In this document: positions 32,993 through 33,118 of the stretch, one piece after another
How positions within the stretch are numbered: the stretch's first letter is position 1
Layout: the number at the start of each line of letters is the position of its first letter
Source: Azolla pinnata
Taxonomy: Eukaryota; Streptophyta; Polypodiopsida; Salviniales; Salviniaceae
Length of the DNA stretch: 33,118 nt
Reading direction: 5' to 3'
Assembly: GCA_037176905.1 (NCBI GenBank)
Contig: JBBBWG010002526.1
Coordinates: 1-33,118, forward strand
Position numbers and translations under genes: made by a program
The notes under the pieces: model-generated
Seen by the model: the letters and a program-made list of their open reading frames with translations, nothing else
Told to the model about the DNA's origin: nothing
The model's database searches: none

Positions 32993-33055
32993 GGCGGAAG
33001 AAGAAGAAGAACAAGAAGAAAGAGGAAAGAAGAAGAAGAAGAAGAAGAAGAAGCG
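32805..33055. repeat. CTT/GAA tracts in LPAT exon 1 and leader
   Basis: CTTCTTCTT-rich runs at about 32805-32905 (coding, giving the Glu-rich and Lys-rich stretches) and a nearly pure GAA run at about 32999-33053 in the presumed 5' UTR. Confidence 0.85.
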
Positions 33056-33083
33056 TTTTACAGTATATACTAAAACCCTCGGT

Positions 33084-33115
33084 GCCACGTGGCGCTCCCC
33101 CGGCCGCCACGTGGC
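33084..33115. promoter_or_regulatory. Paired perfect G-boxes (GCCACGTGGC) upstream of LPAT
   Basis: GCCACGTGGC occurs at 33084-33093 and again at 33106-33115, identical 10-bp palindromes spaced 22 bp centre to centre (about two helical turns). G-box/ABRE cores are bound by plant bZIP and bHLH factors. They lie about 92-124 bp upstream of the LPAT ATG, at the right edge of the window. Confidence 0.7.
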
Positions 33116-33118
33116 GGG

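Overview
This window is nuclear DNA from a land plant. Six spliced protein genes have GT-AG introns of roughly 70-1,100 bp, and two introns appear to start with GC. There are plant-type telomeric motifs (TTTAGGG and its AAACCCTA 'telo-box'), a plant nuclear tRNA-Trp(CCA), and a MutS homologue of the plant-specific MSH7 class. The proteins are clearly but not closely related to those of flowering plants as I remember them. A bryophyte, lycophyte or fern is therefore possible, but that is a guess. There is no operon-like organisation, and no CRISPR array, phage or other prokaryotic feature.

Layout. 1-1103 (-): the start of a LINE-type ORF1 (DUF4283 plus CCHC zinc knuckle), dead through four in-frame stop codons but with no frameshift, running off the left edge. 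2123-2194 (-): tRNA-Trp, backed directly onto an 840-bp minisatellite of alternating pyrimidine-purine words. 4250-9072 (+): a cytosolic-type leucine aminopeptidase (10 exons, 525 aa). 9944-10611: a second minisatellite of the same vocabulary, ending about 115 bp before the start codon of MSH7. 10727-18469 (+): MSH7 (17 exons, 1,079 aa). 18470-19929: a convergent intergenic region with a threefold tandem repeat. 19930-21167 (-): prefoldin subunit 5 (4 exons, 151 aa). 22465-25560 (-): a SpoU/TrmH-type RNA 2'-O-methyltransferase (4 exons, 241 aa). 26272-28871 (-): a 432-aa protein I do not recognise (4 exons). 30079-32992 (-): a lysophosphatidic acid acyltransferase of the LPAT4/5 type (3 exons, 445 aa). 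For each of these six genes the summed coding exons are a multiple of three with no internal stop, which supports the models.

The genes are housekeeping functions with no obvious joint pathway: peptide turnover, DNA mismatch repair, cytoskeletal protein folding, RNA methylation and phospholipid synthesis. The unusual content lies between and inside them. Nearly every gene start carries a trinucleotide (CTT/GAA, TCA/GAT) tract. Several introns and flanks carry a private two- to fourfold tandem duplication. Telo-box clusters lie upstream of prefoldin 5 and the unknown gene. A near-perfect 20-bp hairpin lies between prefoldin 5 and the methyltransferase, a paired G-box sits at the right edge, and a decayed antisense reading frame lies in MSH7 intron 1. 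I saw no clear case of a wholly new system. The best leads are the repeat array in front of a mismatch-repair gene, the echo of MSH7 exon 11 in the preceding intron, the hairpin, and the antisense frame.
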